From Gallionella sp. (GTDB lineage: Bacteria > Pseudomonadota > Gammaproteobacteria > Burkholderiales > Gallionellaceae): a DNA stretch of 6,965 nt. Position numbers and translations under genes: made by a program. Location: NCBI GenBank assembly GCA_004298605.1, contig SCPW01000208.1, positions 1 through 6,965 on the forward strand. The letters run 5' to 3'. Below are positions 5,519 to 6,965 of this stretch, piece by piece. Position 1 is the first letter of the stretch; the number at the start of each line of letters is the position of its first letter. The notes under the pieces were generated by a model. That model did no database searches and was not told the origin of the DNA. It saw only the letters and a program-made list of their open reading frames with translations.

Positions 5519-6235
5519 TCACGCTGCGCCGGCTCGGCCTTCACCTGCCTCCTCGAAAGCCCGCCCGTCGCGGATATGGTAGACGCGCTTGAAGGTCGGG
5601 ATGATTTTTTCGTCGTGGGTCACGACGATGATGGCGGTCTGGTACTGGCTGGCCATCTGGTTGAGGATGCGCATCACGGCCAGCGCCCGCTCGCTGTCCA
5701 GCGGGGCGGTGGGCTCGTCGGCCAGAATCACCGGCGGACGGTTGGCCAGCGCCCGGGCAATGGAGACCCGCTGTTGCTCGCCGCCGGAAAGCTCGGAGGG
5801 TTGCGCTTTCGCCCGGTGCGCCACGTCGAGCGCCTGCAATAATTCCAGCGCACGGGCGCGCGATTCACGATTGGGCTGCCCCGCCAGCATCGGCAGCAGC
5901 GCCACGTTGTCGGTCACATCGAGGAACGGAATCAGATAAGGCGCCTGGAAGATGAAGCCGATGCGATCACGGCGCAACGTCCTGAGGTCGGGAATCTTCC
6001 AGCCGTTGTTGTAAATCACCTCGCCACCCAGGGTCATGCGGCCCCGCGTCGGCTCGATGACCGCGCCCAGGCATTTGAGCAGGGTCGTCTTGCCCGCGCC
6101 GCTGGGGCCGACAAGGCCGACCACTTCGCCTGGGGCGACACTCATGTTGACTTCCTTGAGCGCATCGACGGCGGTATTGCCCGTGCCGTAACGCTTGCTC
6201 AAGCCTTCGATATGGATGCCGATGCCTTTATCCAT
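5519..6235 (-). CDS. ABC transporter ATP-binding protein, MacB/LolD/DevA-like
   Basis: Cytoplasmic ATPase that would power the adjacent FtsX-type permease. The protein has 238 residues, normal for a single nucleotide-binding domain. Visible motifs are Walker A GPSGAGKTT at 43-51, Q-loop Gln97, signature LSGGEQQ at 149-155, Walker B VILADEP at 169-175 with catalytic Glu174, and H-loop His207. The spacing and the signature place it in the MacB/LolD/DevA group, which works with periplasmic adaptors or lipoprotein release systems. The D-loop region reads EPTAPLDSE, with a proline where relatives usually have AALD or GNLD. The ATG at 6235 follows the permease stop after one base (TGA C ATG). A strong GGAGG at 6245-6241 lies within the last two glycine codons of the permease, so the pair is translationally coupled. 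The substrate is unknown. LolD is less likely because the partner is a DevC/MacB-like permease. Confidence 0.92.
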   Translation of the reverse strand: MDKGIGIHIEGLSKRYGTGNTAVDALKEVNMSVAPGEVVGLVGPSGAGKTTLLKCLGAVIEPTRGRMTLGGEVIYNNGWKIPDLRTLRRDRIGFIFQAPYLIPFLDVTDNVALLPMLAGQPNRESRARALELLQALDVAHRAKAQPSELSGGEQQRVSIARALANRPPVILADEPTAPLDSERALAVMRILNQMASQYQTAIIVVTHDEKIIPTFKRVYHIRDGRAFEEAGEGRAGAA

Positions 6236-6236
6236 G

Positions 6237-6965
6237 TCAGCCTCCGATGGCCGTCGCCGGGTCCACTTTTAACGCCGCGCGTATCGCCAGCGTGCTGGCG
6301 AGGGTGCAGACCAGCATCACGATCACGAAGCCGCGCACCGCATCACCCGGTTCGAGCAGCACATATTTCGGGAAGGCGGGGCCCCAGACGGTGGCGGCAA
6401 TTTTGCCGATAGCGAAGCCGATCACACCCAATCCCAGCGCCTGTTGCAGGATCATCCCGGCAATGGTGCGGTTGCGTGTGCCGATCAGTTTCAGCACGGC
6501 AATTTCCCTGATCTTGCCCAGGGTCATGGTGTAGATGATGAAAGCGACAATGGCCGCGCTGACGATGGTCAGGATCACCAGGAACATGCCGATCTGCTTG
6601 GCGGAAGTGGCGATCAGCTTGGCGACCAGAATCTCTTCCATCTGCTCGCGGGTGAAGACCTGCAAATGCTTCCAGCGGCGGATGTCCTGCGCGACGGCCT
6701 CGGCAGAGCGCCCCTCGGCCACGCGCACCAGCACGGCATTGACATTGTGGTTGCTGGACTGCGAAGCCTCGATTGCGTCCAGCAGGCCCGGCACACCGGG
6801 GCGGTTGAGAGCGGGATTGGCGGCGGTGCGGGCGCGCTCGTTGACGATGGCGTCGTTGTCCTTGAGAAATTGCGCCTCTTGGGCGTCCTTGAGCGGAATG
6901 AACACCATCGGGTCGCCGCCGGAGGACACCATACGCCGGCTGAGGCCGACCACGGTGTAATCATG
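6237..6965 (-). CDS. ABC transporter permease, FtsX/MacB/DevC-like, C-terminal part
   Basis: Inner-membrane permease, open to the right edge, so its N-terminus is missing. The last 242 residues are visible. The first 110 or so, beginning DYTVVGLSRR, look like the end of the periplasmic core domain of MacB-type permeases. Three hydrophobic segments follow at about residues 125-149, 167-194 and 209-229, the usual C-terminal FtsX-domain helices. Between the first two lies KIREIAVLKLIGTRNRTI, the cytoplasmic coupling segment that contacts the ATPase. The protein ends VDPATAIGG, an ending common in this group. In known relatives (MacAB-TolC, DevBCA) a HlyD-type adaptor and an outer-membrane channel complete the system. 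An adaptor gene may lie upstream of the window. The substrate cannot be inferred. Confidence 0.88.
   Translation of the reverse strand, partial: HDYTVVGLSRRMVSSGGDPMVFIPLKDAQEAQFLKDNDAIVNERARTAANPALNRPGVPGLLDAIEASQSSNHNVNAVLVRVAEGRSAEAVAQDIRRWKHLQVFTREQMEEILVAKLIATSAKQIGMFLVILTIVSAAIVAFIIYTMTLGKIREIAVLKLIGTRNRTIAGMILQQALGLGVIGFAIGKIAATVWGPAFPKYVLLEPGDAVRGFVIVMLVCTLASTLAIRAALKVDPATAIGG
6241..6245 (-). promoter_or_regulatory. Ribosome binding site of the ABC ATPase gene
   Basis: A full GGAGG lies 5 bases before the ATG at 6235 and is formed by the final two glycine codons of the permease gene. It fixes the ATPase start and indicates coupled translation of the two transporter subunits. Confidence 0.75.

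Overview
All ten genes found here lie on the minus strand, so the window reads from right to left. It is a core housekeeping segment of a proteobacterial chromosome. The order rpsB-tsf-pyrH-frr-uppS-cdsA-dxr is typical of Beta- and Gammaproteobacteria. The moderately GC-rich sequence and the protein sequences suggest a betaproteobacterium, possibly of the Nitrosomonadales/Gallionellales kind. That placement is an impression from sequence style and was not tested by phylogeny.

Right part (about 5519-6965): the 3' end of an FtsX/MacB/DevC-type ABC permease, followed after 1 base by its ATPase. This looks like the permease-ATPase half of a tripartite efflux or export system whose adaptor and permease N-terminus would lie outside the window. 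A 121-base spacer follows, then msrA (4762-5397), a methionine sulfoxide reductase A with an N-terminal export signal.

Middle (about 3838-4770): a strong-looking promoter whose -35 box sits inside the last codons of msrA. It drives a leader of about 105 nt with a hairpin at its 5' end and a second long-range stem, followed by rpsB (ribosomal protein S2). An 8-bp stem with a GCGA tetraloop and a T-tract lies between rpsB and tsf and looks like an attenuator or partial terminator.

Left part (1-3837): tsf, pyrH, frr, uppS, cdsA and the first 35 bases of dxr. Spacing is very tight (5, 9 and 12 bases, an 8-base overlap, then 10 bases). Shine-Dalgarno sequences overlap upstream stop codons at frr and dxr, as expected for one translationally coupled operon. 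The cluster joins translation (S2, EF-Ts, ribosome recycling factor), pyrimidine nucleotide supply (UMP kinase) and envelope precursor synthesis (undecaprenyl diphosphate, CDP-diacylglycerol, MEP-pathway isoprenoids).

I found no mobile element, CRISPR array, tRNA/rRNA or obviously new system. The points most worth checking are regulatory: the rpsB promoter and leader, including a possible alternative pairing with the Shine-Dalgarno sequence, and the rpsB-tsf attenuator.
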